A stretch of 38,760 nt of DNA from Oscillospiraceae bacterium (lineage in GTDB: Bacteria > Bacillota > Clostridia > Oscillospirales > JAAYXM01): positions 1-38,760 of the forward strand of contig JAFSIZ010000072.1 of NCBI GenBank assembly GCA_017439555.1, read 5' to 3'. Positions within the stretch are counted from its first letter, which is position 1, and each line of letters begins with the position of its first letter. The notes beneath the pieces were generated by a model. It did not search any database. It was not told the origin of the DNA and saw only the letters and a program-made list of their open reading frames with translations. The translations under genes and the position numbers were made by a program. This document shows, in pieces, positions 26,439-35,412 of this stretch.

Positions 26439-27293
26439 CTACACCTCAAAAAAGCTCTTTACGGTTTTGAGTGCGCCATCCTCCGCACCTTCGCCAACCA
26501 TAAGAAACTCTCCGCTTTCGCTGTATACGCGATACTTCACACCGTTTTCGGCAGACGACGGAACAGGAGCGCCGTTGCGGCATTTCTTCTCGCCTTTCGA
26601 ATCTATCGTTATTGCAGGATATTGCTCAAACATAAAATCAACCGGAAGAAGCGAAGGCGATGCCTCTATCTCCTCTATTGTGCGCGCCTTATCTATCGTG
26701 AATATTCCCGATTTCGTCCTTCTGAGAGCAGTCATCGAAGCGCCGCAGCCAAGCTTTTCACCTATATCGAATATAAGAGTGCGGATATATGTACCCTTCG
26801 AGCATACAACATCAATCTCATATTCATCATCCGAAACACGGCGCGGCTCTATTGAATGAACCGTTATCGCGCGAGCTTCACGCTCGACACTTTTGCCCTC
26901 ACGCGCAAGCTTATAGAGCGGCACGCCATCTATCTTGAGCGCCGAAAACATCGGCGGTGTCTGCATAATATCGCCGCAAAAGCTGCGGCATGCGGCAAAA
27001 ACCTCTTCACATCCGGCTTTCACATCCCTCTCACACAACACCTCACCCGTGATATCCTGAGTGTCTGTCACTATGCCGATGCGAAACCTTGCCGTATATG
27101 CCTTTTCATCAGAAAGCGCAAACTCGCAGGCGCGCGTCGCTCTTCCGACAAAAACAGGCAGCACACCTGTCGCCATAGGGTCAAGCGTGCCCGAATGGCC
27201 GACGCGCCGTGTTCCGAAAATTCTCCGCATACGCGACACGACATCGTGGGATGTGATGCCCTCGGGTTTATCTACAATTACTATACCGTTCAT
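26439..27293 (-). CDS. truB: tRNA pseudouridine-55 synthase
   Basis: A 284-residue enzyme that makes pseudouridine 55 in the T loop of tRNA. The catalytic motif GHSGTLDPMATGVLPV holds Asp38. YTARFRIGIVTDTQDITGEV and GTYIRTLIFDIGEKLG are also typical. The C-terminal part is a short PUA-like segment (PAITIDSKGEKKCRNGAP). GGAAGG lies before the ATG. TruB and TrmFO in this window modify neighbouring bases (55 and 54) of the same loop. The usual gap after rbfA contains a hairpin. Confidence 0.97.
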   Translation of the reverse strand: MNGIVIVDKPEGITSHDVVSRMRRIFGTRRVGHSGTLDPMATGVLPVFVGRATRACEFALSDEKAYTARFRIGIVTDTQDITGEVLCERDVKAGCEEVFAACRSFCGDIMQTPPMFSALKIDGVPLYKLAREGKSVEREARAITVHSIEPRRVSDDEYEIDVVCSKGTYIRTLIFDIGEKLGCGASMTALRRTKSGIFTIDKARTIEEIEASPSLLPVDFMFEQYPAITIDSKGEKKCRNGAPVPSSAENGVKYRVYSESGEFLMVGEGAEDGALKTVKSFFEV

Positions 27294-27328
27294 TTTATAC
27301 CTTCCGAATATATATCTTCCTAATTGAC

Positions 27329-27359
27329 TTTGCGGAACACAAAATATGTGTTCCGCAAA
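27329..27359 (-). other. Perfect 13-bp hairpin between the rbfA-nrnA fusion and truB
   Basis: Arms 27329-27341 and 27347-27359 are perfect complements around a 5-base loop, four bases after the fusion's stop codon. No T run follows on the minus strand, so it is not a standard terminator. It may protect the upstream mRNA from decay or be a cut site. Confidence 0.55.
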
Positions 27360-27362
27360 AGC

Positions 27363-28667
27363 CTAAAATAATTCAAGTTCTTCAATCTTTGCGCAGATGA
27401 GCTTTTCCGCATCATCAACAGACACTTCAAGCGTGCAGCCTGCCGCGCGCTCGTGTCCGCCGCCGCCGAAATGGGCGCAGAACGCCGCTGAATCGACCTT
27501 TTCATCAGAGCGGAGCGACACCTTTGCCGCGCCGTCCTTTTCGTGGATATAGATGCCGAGCGAAACGCCCTTTGCAACACGTGCAAGCGCAGAGAGCCCG
27601 TCGAGATCGTCTTCTGTTGCGCCGATCCTCCTGACAGTCTCATCAGAAAGCTTTATTATCGCAACTCTGCCGCCGAAGCAGATGTTCATACCTCCGAGCA
27701 GCTCAGCCTCGAGAGCTATGCGCGCAGGTGTTTTCTCTGTGAAAAACTCGCGGTTGATGCGCACAAAATCAGCGCCGCGTGCAATGAGCTCCGCCGCTTT
27801 TCTATGAGTTTCGGGGGTTGTGTTACTGTGGAGAAAGCGACCTGTGTCCGTCGAGATAGCAACATAAAGGGCATCTGAAAGCTTTTTAGTGAGCTTCACT
27901 CCCATTTCCGAGGCAAGATCATATATGATCTCGCCGCAGGCAGCTGCATCCGCATTCACACACGTGCGGCTTGCATATTCCCTATGTGTTATATGATGGT
28001 CGATTGCGATGGCAATATCATCCGCATATTCCTCAGAGCCCTTTGAAAGCAGCTTTTTATCCGCACAGTCAACCGCCGCAACGCACATCGGTGAAAAGCC
28101 CTCCGGCGCAAGATATGGCTTTACAAGCTTGCGCAGCTTTTTATTGAACTCGGGATTTTCAAACACATATGCCTCTTTCCCTGATGCACGGAGAATTGCG
28201 GCAAGAGCCACAGCCGAGCCGACAGTATCGCCGTCCGGGCTCTTGTGTGTGAGAATGAGTATATCATCGCGCGTTTTCAGAAACTCCGCCGCTCCCGCAA
28301 CATCGAGGCTGCGCTTTTTGCTGTCATCGCGCGAGGTTTTGTCTATAAGCTCCATAATGTGAGTTCCGGACACTATCGAATCGTCCGCAATAAACGTAAG
28401 CTCAGGCGTATAGCGCAGGCGAAGCTTGCGCGCTGCCTCGCGGCGCAGATATCCCGATGCCGCAGTAAGCCCCTTTATGCAGTCGCGCGCATTATCACCC
28501 GAGCCGAGCACGCTGACAAATACGCGTGCGCTGCCAAGATCCGGCGCAGTTTCGACCCTGACAATACTGACAAGGCCGCTGACGCGCGGATCACGGACAG
28601 TTCTCAGAAGCTCAGAGAGAACTCTCATAAGCTCGTCGTTTACACGACCAATACGTACACTTCCCAT
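27363..28667 (-). CDS. Fusion of ribosome-binding factor A and DHH phosphoesterase NrnA
   Basis: A 434-residue two-domain protein. Residues 1-113 are a full RbfA: RIGRVNDELMRVLSELLR, DPRVSGLVSIVRVETAPD and ARVFVSVLG, then the helix ending at HIMELIDK. Residues about 117-434 are an NrnA-type nano-RNase/pAp phosphatase: HKSPDGDTVGSA (141-152), DHH at 223-225, STDTGRF near 272, and the DHHA1 motif GGGGHERAAG at 401-410. The joint is a short charged linker (TSRDDSKKRS, 111-120) with no stop codon. RbfA matures the 30S subunit, while NrnA degrades 2-5 nt RNAs. In most Firmicutes these are adjacent separate genes. Confidence 0.93.
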   Translation of the reverse strand: MGSVRIGRVNDELMRVLSELLRTVRDPRVSGLVSIVRVETAPDLGSARVFVSVLGSGDNARDCIKGLTAASGYLRREAARKLRLRYTPELTFIADDSIVSGTHIMELIDKTSRDDSKKRSLDVAGAAEFLKTRDDILILTHKSPDGDTVGSAVALAAILRASGKEAYVFENPEFNKKLRKLVKPYLAPEGFSPMCVAAVDCADKKLLSKGSEEYADDIAIAIDHHITHREYASRTCVNADAAACGEIIYDLASEMGVKLTKKLSDALYVAISTDTGRFLHSNTTPETHRKAAELIARGADFVRINREFFTEKTPARIALEAELLGGMNICFGGRVAIIKLSDETVRRIGATEDDLDGLSALARVAKGVSLGIYIHEKDGAAKVSLRSDEKVDSAAFCAHFGGGGHERAAGCTLEVSVDDAEKLICAKIEELELF

Positions 28668-28673
28668 AAAACG

Positions 28674-31022
28674 TTAATCCTTTACCTGTACCATTTCATA
28701 TGCTTCAACAACGTCGCCTTCCTTGATGTCGTTGAAGTTTTCTATGCTGAGACCGCATTCATAGCCGGATGCGACCTCCTTTGCATCATCCTTGAATCTC
28801 TTGAGCGATGCAAGTGCGCCCTCGAATACAACAATACCGTCACGCACAATACGCACGCTTGCATTTCTTGTAATCTTTCCGTCTGTGACGTGGCAGCCGG
28901 CAATTGTGCCGATTTTCGAAACCTTGAAGGTCTGGCGGATTTCGGCGTGACCGAGAACCTCCTCGCGGAATTTCGGTGCGAGAAGACCCTTCATAGCTGC
29001 TTCCATCTCTTCGATGCAATCATAGATTATGCGATAGGTGCGGATATCCGTTCCCGATGCAGCCGCACTGTCACGCGCACCTGCGTCCGGGCGGACATTG
29101 AAGCCGACAACAATAGCATTCGATGCCGATGCAAGAAGAATATCGGATTCGTTGATAGCGCCGACACCTGTGTGGATAACACGGACGCGCACCTCTTCGT
29201 TTGTGAGCTTTTCGAGAGAAGCCTTGACAGCCTCCGCTGTTCCCTTAACGTCTGCCTTGACGATAATCGGAAGCTCCTTGATTTCGCCCTGCTGGATCTG
29301 ATCGAAGAGATCCTCGAGCGATACCTTGCGAGCCATAGATTTGTTTGCCTCGTCCTTTTCCGTCTGCTTGCGCTGCTCAACGAGTTCACGCGCCATACGC
29401 TCATCGTCTACCGCATAGAAGATGTCGCCTGCATTCGGAACCTCTGAGAGACCTATGATTTCAACAGGAACAGACGGGCCTGCTGTCTTGATTTTTCTGC
29501 CCTTGTCATCTGTCATTGCACGGATACGTCCGACGCTTGTGCCTGCAATAATGACATCGCCGGAATTGAGCGTGCCGTTTGATACGAGCAGCGTTGCAAC
29601 CGGGCCGCGGCCGCGGTCAAGCTTTGCCTCGACGACAGTTCCCTTTGCGGCTCTGTCCGGGTTTGCCTTGAGCTCGAGCATATCAGCTGTGAGGATGACC
29701 ATCTCGAGAAGATCGTCTATTCCGTCTCCGCGCTTTGCGGAAATCGGGCAGACTATCGTGCTGCCGCCCCATTCCTCGGGGACGAGCTCATATTCTGTGA
29801 GCTGCTGCTTTATTCTGTCGGGGTTTGCGCCCTCAACATCCATCTTATTTACCGCAACAACAATCGGAACGTTTGCAGCCTTTGCGTGGTTGATAGCTTC
29901 TATTGTCTGCGGCATGATTCCGTCGTCAGCTGCAACAACAAGGATAACAACGTCTGTTACCTGCGCACCTCTTGCGCGCATTGATGTGAACGCCTCGTGA
30001 CCCGGTGTGTCGAGGAAGGTGATTTTCCTTCCGTTTATCTCGACGCGGTAAGCACCGATGTGCTGTGTGATACCGCCTGCCTCACCGGATGCAACATTTG
30101 TCTTTCTGACAGCATCGAGAAGAGATGTCTTACCATGGTCAACGTGACCCATAACGACGACAACCGGATCTCTTCCCTTGAGGTCCTCAGCGCTGTCCTC
30201 GTGCTCATCGATAAGCTTATCTTCAATGGTTACAATAACCTCTTTTTCAACCTTTGCGCCCATTTCAAGCGCAACGATTGCCGCGGTGTCGTAATCGATA
30301 ACATCGGAAAGCGATGCCATAACACCGAGCTTTATAAGCTGTTTGACAACATCCGCGCCTGTTCTCTTCATTCTCGAAGCAAGCTCTCCGACGGAAATTT
30401 CATCAGGAATCTGAACTGTGACCTGAACCTTCTTCTGAACCTGCTGTTCAAGCCTTCTCATCTTATCCTGCTCTTCCTGGCGACGCTTCGAGGACTGGCT
30501 CTGCTGCTGGCGGCGATCTCCGCTCTTCTTTATCTTCTGCTTCTGAACGCCGATATCGCGGACCCTGTCCGGAACAAGGCTGTCCACGCGGTCGTCATAT
30601 TTTGAAAGGTCAACAGAGCCGCCGCGCGTGTCGATGACATGGGTCTGCACGCCCTTCTTTGAGGGAGCCGGAGCCTCCTCCTTCTTTGCAGGAGCTTCTT
30701 CCTCTGCTTTTTTTGCCGGAGCATCTGCCGGCGCAGGCTCTGCCTTCTTTGTTTTCTTTTTCGGAGCCTCTGCCTCTGCAGGTGCAGGTGCAGCTTCTCC
30801 CTTTTTATCGCTATAGGTTTCAGACATCAGCCTCTCAAAGCTCTCAACCTGATTTCTTGATGTGAGAACATCGAAAATGATATTGAGCTCTTCATCGCTC
30901 AATGCCTGCATATTGGATTTCGGCGCGGTTGCGTATTTCTCAAGAATCTCGCTTATCACCTTTGCCGTAACTTCAAAATCTTTTGCCACATCACGGACTC
31001 TGTATTTCTGTGCGCTGCTCAT
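28674..31022 (-). CDS. infB: Translation initiation factor IF-2
   Basis: A 782-residue GTPase that places initiator tRNA on the 30S subunit. The N-terminal IF2_N helix-rich segment (about 1-55) is followed by an Ala-, Pro-, Lys- and Glu-rich linker (about 75-125) and a basic Gln-rich stretch. The G domain has G1 GHVDHGKT at about 292-299, then DTPGHEAF and NKMD. EF-Tu-like domain II and the C-terminal domains complete it. ATG at 31022 has GGAGGTGG eight bases before; a GTG at 31034 is too close. It sits between ylxQ and the rbfA fusion, as in other Firmicutes. Confidence 0.98.
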   Translation of the reverse strand: MSSAQKYRVRDVAKDFEVTAKVISEILEKYATAPKSNMQALSDEELNIIFDVLTSRNQVESFERLMSETYSDKKGEAAPAPAEAEAPKKKTKKAEPAPADAPAKKAEEEAPAKKEEAPAPSKKGVQTHVIDTRGGSVDLSKYDDRVDSLVPDRVRDIGVQKQKIKKSGDRRQQQSQSSKRRQEEQDKMRRLEQQVQKKVQVTVQIPDEISVGELASRMKRTGADVVKQLIKLGVMASLSDVIDYDTAAIVALEMGAKVEKEVIVTIEDKLIDEHEDSAEDLKGRDPVVVVMGHVDHGKTSLLDAVRKTNVASGEAGGITQHIGAYRVEINGRKITFLDTPGHEAFTSMRARGAQVTDVVILVVAADDGIMPQTIEAINHAKAANVPIVVAVNKMDVEGANPDRIKQQLTEYELVPEEWGGSTIVCPISAKRGDGIDDLLEMVILTADMLELKANPDRAAKGTVVEAKLDRGRGPVATLLVSNGTLNSGDVIIAGTSVGRIRAMTDDKGRKIKTAGPSVPVEIIGLSEVPNAGDIFYAVDDERMARELVEQRKQTEKDEANKSMARKVSLEDLFDQIQQGEIKELPIIVKADVKGTAEAVKASLEKLTNEEVRVRVIHTGVGAINESDILLASASNAIVVGFNVRPDAGARDSAAASGTDIRTYRIIYDCIEEMEAAMKGLLAPKFREEVLGHAEIRQTFKVSKIGTIAGCHVTDGKITRNASVRIVRDGIVVFEGALASLKRFKDDAKEVASGYECGLSIENFNDIKEGDVVEAYEMVQVKD

Positions 31023-31066
31023 ACAGCATTCCACCTCCGTTTGAATTTGGGTTTTGCCACGATTGT

Positions 31067-31459
31067 CTATTTTTTCTTACCTTTATTTTTACGTGCCGCT
31101 ATTTTCTTTGCGCGCGCTTCTATTTCGGGAAGCCGCTCTGCTGCTTCTTCATTGACAGCCGCAAGCTTTTTGACTATTGCCGCCGCAAGGCCTATGTCAC
31201 ACACCGCAACCGTCGCACACGGGCGGCGGCCGAGCGCGTTGCCGAGCTCTTCGCGGCTCTCACTCACCTTTATGTGAGGGACATTTACATTCTCAGTCAG
31301 AAACGAGAACGTTCCATAGGTTCTTTCCGACGCATCGGACGCCGTCAATATGAGCCTTACCTTGCCTGCATTAAGCGCCGCACGGCAAGCCTCATCGCCC
31401 GCTTCAACAAAGGACGCGCGCTTTGCAAGACCAAGAAGGCCGAGATAACTATTTTCCAT
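31067..31459 (-). CDS. L7Ae-family RNA-binding protein (YlxQ type)
   Basis: A 130-residue small RNA-binding protein of the L7Ae/L30e family, related to the kink-turn binders. The fold runs [21 protein letters not shown], then [14 protein letters not shown], then [17 protein letters not shown] Lys-, Arg- and Ala-rich tail follows ([19 protein letters not shown]). ATG at 31459 is backed by GGAGGGTGAAG. It overlaps ylxR by 11 bases. In many Firmicutes this gene lies between ylxR and infB; its RNA target is not known. Confidence 0.9.
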   Translation of the reverse strand: MENSYLGLLGLAKRASFVEAGDEACRAALNAGKVRLILTASDASERTYGTFSFLTENVNVPHIKVSESREELGNALGRRPCATVAVCDIGLAAAIVKKLAAVNEEAAERLPEIEARAKKIAARKNKGKKK

Positions 31460-31730
31460 CTTCACCCTCCGCAAGCTTGTTTTCGAGCTCTGCATATACC
31501 TCAGGAGAAATCTGGCAGGAAAACGCACGCTCAAGCGCCTTTGATTTTTTCGCACGGGCAAGGCACTGTGCATCTGCACATATATATGCCCCGCGCCCCG
31601 GAAGCTTTCCGACAAAATCGAGCGATATTTCGCCCTCTTTTGATTTGACAGCCCGGATAAGCTCACGCTTCGGGCGCATTTCGCGGCAGCCGACGCATTG
31701 GCGCATCGGTATCTTTTTTTCTTTTATCAT
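31449..31730 (-). CDS. YlxR/RnpM family RNA-binding protein
   Basis: A 93-residue protein of the YlxR family (RnpM in Bacillus, reported to modulate RNase P). The conserved RQCVGCREMRPKRELIRAV (about residues 9-27) and GRGAYIC are present, along with CLARAKKSKALERAF. ATG at 31730 follows AAGGCGG; a GTG at 31739 is too near that site. It lies 22 bases after nusA and overlaps ylxQ. Confidence 0.93.
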   Translation of the reverse strand: MIKEKKIPMRQCVGCREMRPKRELIRAVKSKEGEISLDFVGKLPGRGAYICADAQCLARAKKSKALERAFSCQISPEVYAELENKLAEGEDGK

Positions 31731-31752
31731 GCCGCACACACCGCCTTTTTAT

Positions 31753-32808
31753 TTATATGACGGCGCTTGCGGGCTTGATGTCTATCTTGAAGCCTGTAAG
31801 CTTTGCGGCAAGACGCGCATTCTGGCCGTCCTTGCCTATTGCAAGCGAGAGCTGATCATCTGCAACAACCACGCGGCAGGTGCGCTCTTCTTCGTCTGTT
31901 TCAACGGACACAACATCTGCAGGAGCAAGAGCTGCCGCAACATATTCGCCCATATTTTCGGAATATTTAACGATATCGATCTTCTCGCCGCGGATTTCCT
32001 CAACAATCGCTGCGACACGGTTGCCGCGCGGACCTACGCAAGCGCCGATCGGGTCAACGTTTTCATCATTTGAATGAACAGCGATTTTCGTTCTTGAGCC
32101 TGCTTCACGCGCAATGCTCATAACCTCGACTGTGCCGTCATGAATTTCCGGAACCTCAATCTCAAACAGGCGGCGTACGAGGCCGGGATGTGTTCTCGAG
32201 ATGATGATCTGCGGTCCGCGGTCACTTCTCTTGACCTCGACAACATAGATCTTGATGCGGTCTCCTTCCTTGAGCACCTCGCCCGGGATGAGCTCTTTTG
32301 CGGAAATATAGACCTCTGTCTTGTCATTTGCGCCTGTTATCTCAATGGATGCGCCGCCGCTTCTCGGATCAGTGCGCGTTACAAGCGCTGTGATGATTTC
32401 GTGTTCCTTTGAGGTGAACTCGCGGAAAACAACGCCGCGCTCTGCCTCGCGGATACCCTGAATGATAACCTGCTTTGCCGTCTGAGCCGCAATTCTTCCG
32501 AAGTCGCGTGTTTCGATATCGATGTTCACAACATCGCCGATGCCGACCTTCTTTGAAATCTTCTTTGCATCGTCAAGGCTTATCTCCTCTGCCGGATTCT
32601 CGACAGCTTCAACAACAGTCTTTCTGACGAACATACGGAACTCTTTCTTCTCGCAATCCGGCTCTACGAAAACGTTGTCAACAACGCCTGCGTTGTCTCT
32701 CTTATATGCCGCGAGAAGAGCCTGGGCAATTTTGTCGAGCATATAGTCCTGAGGAATGCCCTTTTCCTTTTCGAGCTGCTCGATAGCAGCAAAAAATTCT
32801 GCGTTCAT
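31753..32808 (-). CDS. nusA: Transcription termination/antitermination factor NusA
   Basis: A 351-residue protein that binds RNA polymerase and RNA to control pausing and termination. An N-terminal domain (about 1-125), an S1 domain (about 130-200) with IKIYVVEVKRS, and KH domains (about 205-345) are visible. KH landmarks include GSRTKIAVHS, DPIGACVGPRGNRVAAIVEE and SLAIGKDGQNARLAAKLTG. There are no C-terminal acidic repeats, as usual for Firmicutes. It is the second gene of the operon, 38 bases after rimP. Confidence 0.98.
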   Translation of the reverse strand: MNAEFFAAIEQLEKEKGIPQDYMLDKIAQALLAAYKRDNAGVVDNVFVEPDCEKKEFRMFVRKTVVEAVENPAEEISLDDAKKISKKVGIGDVVNIDIETRDFGRIAAQTAKQVIIQGIREAERGVVFREFTSKEHEIITALVTRTDPRSGGASIEITGANDKTEVYISAKELIPGEVLKEGDRIKIYVVEVKRSDRGPQIIISRTHPGLVRRLFEIEVPEIHDGTVEVMSIAREAGSRTKIAVHSNDENVDPIGACVGPRGNRVAAIVEEIRGEKIDIVKYSENMGEYVAAALAPADVVSVETDEEERTCRVVVADDQLSLAIGKDGQNARLAAKLTGFKIDIKPASAVI

Positions 32809-32846
32809 TTTTATAACCGTCCCCTTTTTATATCTTATTTTTTGAT

Positions 32847-33302
32847 TTAAAATTCAACGCGCAGCCTTACGGACGCGATTTCCTTCTTTGTGAATTCAAT
32901 AATCTCGCCATCGTCATCAAGAGTGACGTTGCCGTCATCATAGCCTGCAAGCTTTCCCCAGAACTCTTTTCTGCCGTTTTTCGGAGAAAAGGTTTTAAGA
33001 GTTATCGCGCTGCCCATATATTTTTCAAAATCGCCCGGACGATAGAGCCTGCGCTCAAGCCCTGCACTCGATACCTCGAAAATATATGACTCCGCTATCG
33101 GGTCAGCATCATCAAGCACCTTGTCGAAAGCGCGTGAGAAGCTTTCACAATCATTGATATCGACACCGCTTTCCTTGTCGATATACACGCGGAGATATCT
33201 CTCTCCGCCCTCTTTCACGAACTCTACATCCCAGATTGAAAGCCCGAGCTTTTCTGCAATGGGAATTGCAAGAGCCGTAACGATCTCTGTTACCTTGTTC
33301 AA
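32847..33302 (-). CDS. rimP: Ribosome maturation factor RimP
   Basis: A 151-residue factor for 30S assembly. The N-terminal alpha/beta domain has LGLSIWDVEFVKEGGERYLRVYID (in part) and VDINDCESFSRAFDKVLD. The second, SH3-like domain contains SSAGLERRLYRPGDFEKYMG and WGKLAGYDDGNVTLDDDG. The start is TTG at 33302 with AAGGGG seven bases upstream; a longer frame would enter the leader hairpin. It is first in the operon. Promoter, long hairpin and ribosome binding site follow one another within 80 bases. Confidence 0.95.
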   Translation of the reverse strand: MNKVTEIVTALAIPIAEKLGLSIWDVEFVKEGGERYLRVYIDKESGVDINDCESFSRAFDKVLDDADPIAESYIFEVSSAGLERRLYRPGDFEKYMGSAITLKTFSPKNGRKEFWGKLAGYDDGNVTLDDDGEIIEFTKKEIASVRLRVEF

Positions 33303-33321
33303 AAAAACACCCCTTACAGTA

Positions 33322-33355
33322 ATTCGAGAGTGGACGTTTTCGCCCACTCTCGAAT
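33322..33355 (-). promoter_or_regulatory. Strong hairpin in the rimP-nusA leader
   Basis: Arms 33322-33333 and 33344-33355 give a perfect 12-bp stem. Three further inner pairs, one a G-U, leave an AAAA loop. It starts about 16 bases after the predicted transcription start and ends 19 bases before the TTG start. A run of seven T follows the ribosome binding site (33307-33301). In Bacillus subtilis the nusA operon is reported to be autoregulated by a NusA-dependent terminator in its leader; a similar role here is an inference. Confidence 0.6.
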
Positions 33356-33377
33356 CCTACTTACTTACTATATGGCG

Positions 33378-33406
33378 ATTATACCATATTTATCCTTAAA
33401 AAGCAA
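33378..33406 (-). promoter_or_regulatory. Promoter for the rimP-nusA-infB operon
   Basis: TTGCTT (33406-33401), a 17-base spacer and TATAAT (33383-33378), with an extended TGG before the -10 box. AT-rich sequence, suggestive of an UP element, lies upstream, toward the S41 protease stop codon. Confidence 0.85.
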
Positions 33407-33434
33407 GTTTTTTCTCAAAAAAGTTTTATTTTCG

Positions 33435-34922
33435 TTATCCTCGCTTGAAATCTATGACACTTTGATCGACACATTCAGCCTTTTTGTCAGATTCGGAATA
33501 TGTTTTTGCAATCTCTATCGCCTTTTCAAGCTGTGTATCATTCGGAACATATTTATATTCAAGCTTGTGTGCCGCATCGTCAATCTTCTGTATGAGCTCC
33601 CACTTACAGATGCTCGTTATCTGTGTAAGGTTATTGTCGCGGCAGAAAAGGTTTACGGCGTGGACGGTGCGCTTATCCCACACGTCATCAGGCGTCGAAT
33701 AGAAATAGCCGAGCTCACGCAGACGCTCCTCAAGCGCACGGACATTCTCAGTCTTTATCTTGCTTGCATCCATCTTTGATTTGAGCGGCGTGAGATAGGG
33801 CAGCTTATATTGCTCAAGGCGAAGCGACACCTTATAGTCAGGCTCTATGCCGATAGCGTCATAGCCGCCGCTTACAGGAAGCTTGAGCTCAAGCGCCGTG
33901 ACTACAGCCTCGTCACCCGTGCTCGTCTCCATATGCACCTGACCTCTGCCCTTGCCATAGGTTGTATCGCCGACAACAACAGCATATCCGAGATCCTGCA
34001 TTGCGCCTGCCATAATCTCAGATGCCGAAGCCGTCTGGCCGTTTACGAGAATTACAAACTTGTTGAACTCCCAGCCATAGCCCTCTGTTGTATATGTTGT
34101 GACTTTAAGCGGCTTTGCCTGCCACGTTGTAAGATAGGGCACATCTGCCTTCGGGATGATATTGTCCATAAGATTTATGAGGCAATCGAGCTGGCCACCC
34201 GGATTGTTGCGAAGATCGAGGATGACTGTGTTTATCCCCTTTTCTTCAAACTCATCATACACCTTCATAAAATCTATGAAAGAGGTTATTCCGTTAAAAT
34301 GAGAGAGCTTTATGTAACCGATTTTATCGTCTATATATGCGCTCGTGACATCAGATGTTGCAATCGTCGCACGCTTTACGTTGAAGGTCAGAAGCTCTTC
34401 TCCGCGAAGCACCTTGATTCTGACGCTTGTGCCCTCTTTTCCTTTTATGAAGTTTACCGCTTCCTCCGGAAGGTAGCCTTCGATATTCATTCCGTCAGCC
34501 TCGACAAGCTTGTCGCCGACCTGAATGCCGGCCTTTTTTGCCGGCCCCTCCGACACTCCCTGCACCGTCAGATACCCATCGTCCGTCGCGGCTATCACAA
34601 CACCGATACCGACCATTGTGTTTTCACTCTGATAGTTTTCCTCATAGCCTTCGCTTGAAAGGTAATGGGAATAGCGGTCATCGCGGCTGTAGATTCTTTC
34701 CATTATCTCATAGAAAAGATTGGGGTCTTCCTCCATCATCTCAACAATAGCCTCGCGCAGATAGTCTGTGTCGTCGTTGGAAAACAGCCCGAAGCTTTTA
34801 TAGATATCAAGAGCCTCGTCAATCTTCGCATTGTAATCGACGTCTGCCGCCGCTGCACACAGCGCGAGCATCATTACAACAGCAAGCAGCGTTGCCACGC
34901 TTCTTATAAAACCTTTTTTCAT
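33435..34922 (-). CDS. Secreted S41 family protease with PDZ and peptidoglycan-binding-like tail
   Basis: A 495-residue exported serine protease. A signal peptide (about residues 3-27, ending near ALCAAAADV) is followed by a prodomain and a PDZ domain (about 95-180). The core has Ser299 (QTASASEI) and Lys324 (TYGKGRGQ), 25 apart, the Prc/CtpB dyad. The C-terminal part (about 395-440, RALEERLRELGYFYS, DDVWDKRTVHAVNLF) resembles the PG_binding_1 repeat, suggesting wall attachment. ATG at 34922 fits GGAGG eight bases upstream. It follows the DUF1934 gene by 24 bases and is a paralogue of the protease at 20248. Confidence 0.94.
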   Translation of the reverse strand: MKKGFIRSVATLLAVVMMLALCAAAADVDYNAKIDEALDIYKSFGLFSNDDTDYLREAIVEMMEEDPNLFYEIMERIYSRDDRYSHYLSSEGYEENYQSENTMVGIGVVIAATDDGYLTVQGVSEGPAKKAGIQVGDKLVEADGMNIEGYLPEEAVNFIKGKEGTSVRIKVLRGEELLTFNVKRATIATSDVTSAYIDDKIGYIKLSHFNGITSFIDFMKVYDEFEEKGINTVILDLRNNPGGQLDCLINLMDNIIPKADVPYLTTWQAKPLKVTTYTTEGYGWEFNKFVILVNGQTASASEIMAGAMQDLGYAVVVGDTTYGKGRGQVHMETSTGDEAVVTALELKLPVSGGYDAIGIEPDYKVSLRLEQYKLPYLTPLKSKMDASKIKTENVRALEERLRELGYFYSTPDDVWDKRTVHAVNLFCRDNNLTQITSICKWELIQKIDDAAHKLEYKYVPNDTQLEKAIEIAKTYSESDKKAECVDQSVIDFKRG

Positions 34923-34946
34923 TTGCATTTCCTCCCTGTTCCCGAA

Positions 34947-35381
34947 TTAATTTGCAGCTTCGCGGATGTCCATACACAACGCACTTTCCCCGGCTACTGC
35001 ATTGTTTATCTCCATTGCATAATCTATCTTCATATGACCTCCGGTCTCACCGAAGCTCTTGTCGATGCTTCTCGTGCTGACTCCGACAGTAAGTGAGCCA
35101 AAGCCCATATCATAATATGAAATGTGCTTCTGCCCCTCTTCGAAAATCATATGTGTCTCAAGGTCTCCGAAGCGGATGACTGTTACCTTGTCCTTCTCGA
35201 CCTTGACCGTTGTCGTTGTGTTGCCGAGACCCGTGAGCTCGCTTTCCTTATATGATACATAATAGATGCCGTTCTTTTCATAGAAGCGGCCGCTTGTGAC
35301 AAGCTCTATATTCTCGTTTTCCGCTTCTTCAAAAGACTGAAGGCCGCGGATTGTTATTATAACGTCCTTTTTAATGCTCAT
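34947..35381 (-). CDS. DUF1934 domain protein (YwiB-like)
   Basis: A 144-residue protein of the DUF1934 family, predicted lipocalin-like beta barrel. The diagnostic DVIITIRGLQ start, ELVTSGRFYEKNGIYYVSYKE and GLGNTTTTVKVEKDKVTVIRFG are visible, with a C-terminal IDYAMEINN. No signal peptide is present. Function is unknown for the family. It sits between murI and a secreted protease, so a link with wall metabolism is only suggestive. Confidence 0.88.
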   Translation of the reverse strand: MSIKKDVIITIRGLQSFEEAENENIELVTSGRFYEKNGIYYVSYKESELTGLGNTTTTVKVEKDKVTVIRFGDLETHMIFEEGQKHISYYDMGFGSLTVGVSTRSIDKSFGETGGHMKIDYAMEINNAVAGESALCMDIREAAN

Positions 35382-35412
35382 TGATATTTCCTTTCCGTCA
35401 TAGCTTATCGCC

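Noticed and set aside
25887-26855. Plus-strand frame of 322 residues opposite ribF and truB.
   Set aside because: Antisense shadow of two conserved genes with Arg-, Tyr- and Ser-rich composition typical of such shadows.
28245-29447. Long plus-strand frame of 400 residues opposite rbfA-nrnA and infB.
   Set aside because: It is fully antisense to two well-supported genes, crosses their border, and has no domain, ribosome binding site or promoter.
31460-31666. 69-residue extension of the L7Ae-like protein.
   Set aside because: It lies in ylxR in another frame; GGAGGG marks ATG at 31459.
33407-33434. Terminator after the S41 protease gene.
   Set aside because: The A/T stretches can pair only weakly as T6/A6, with no GC core.
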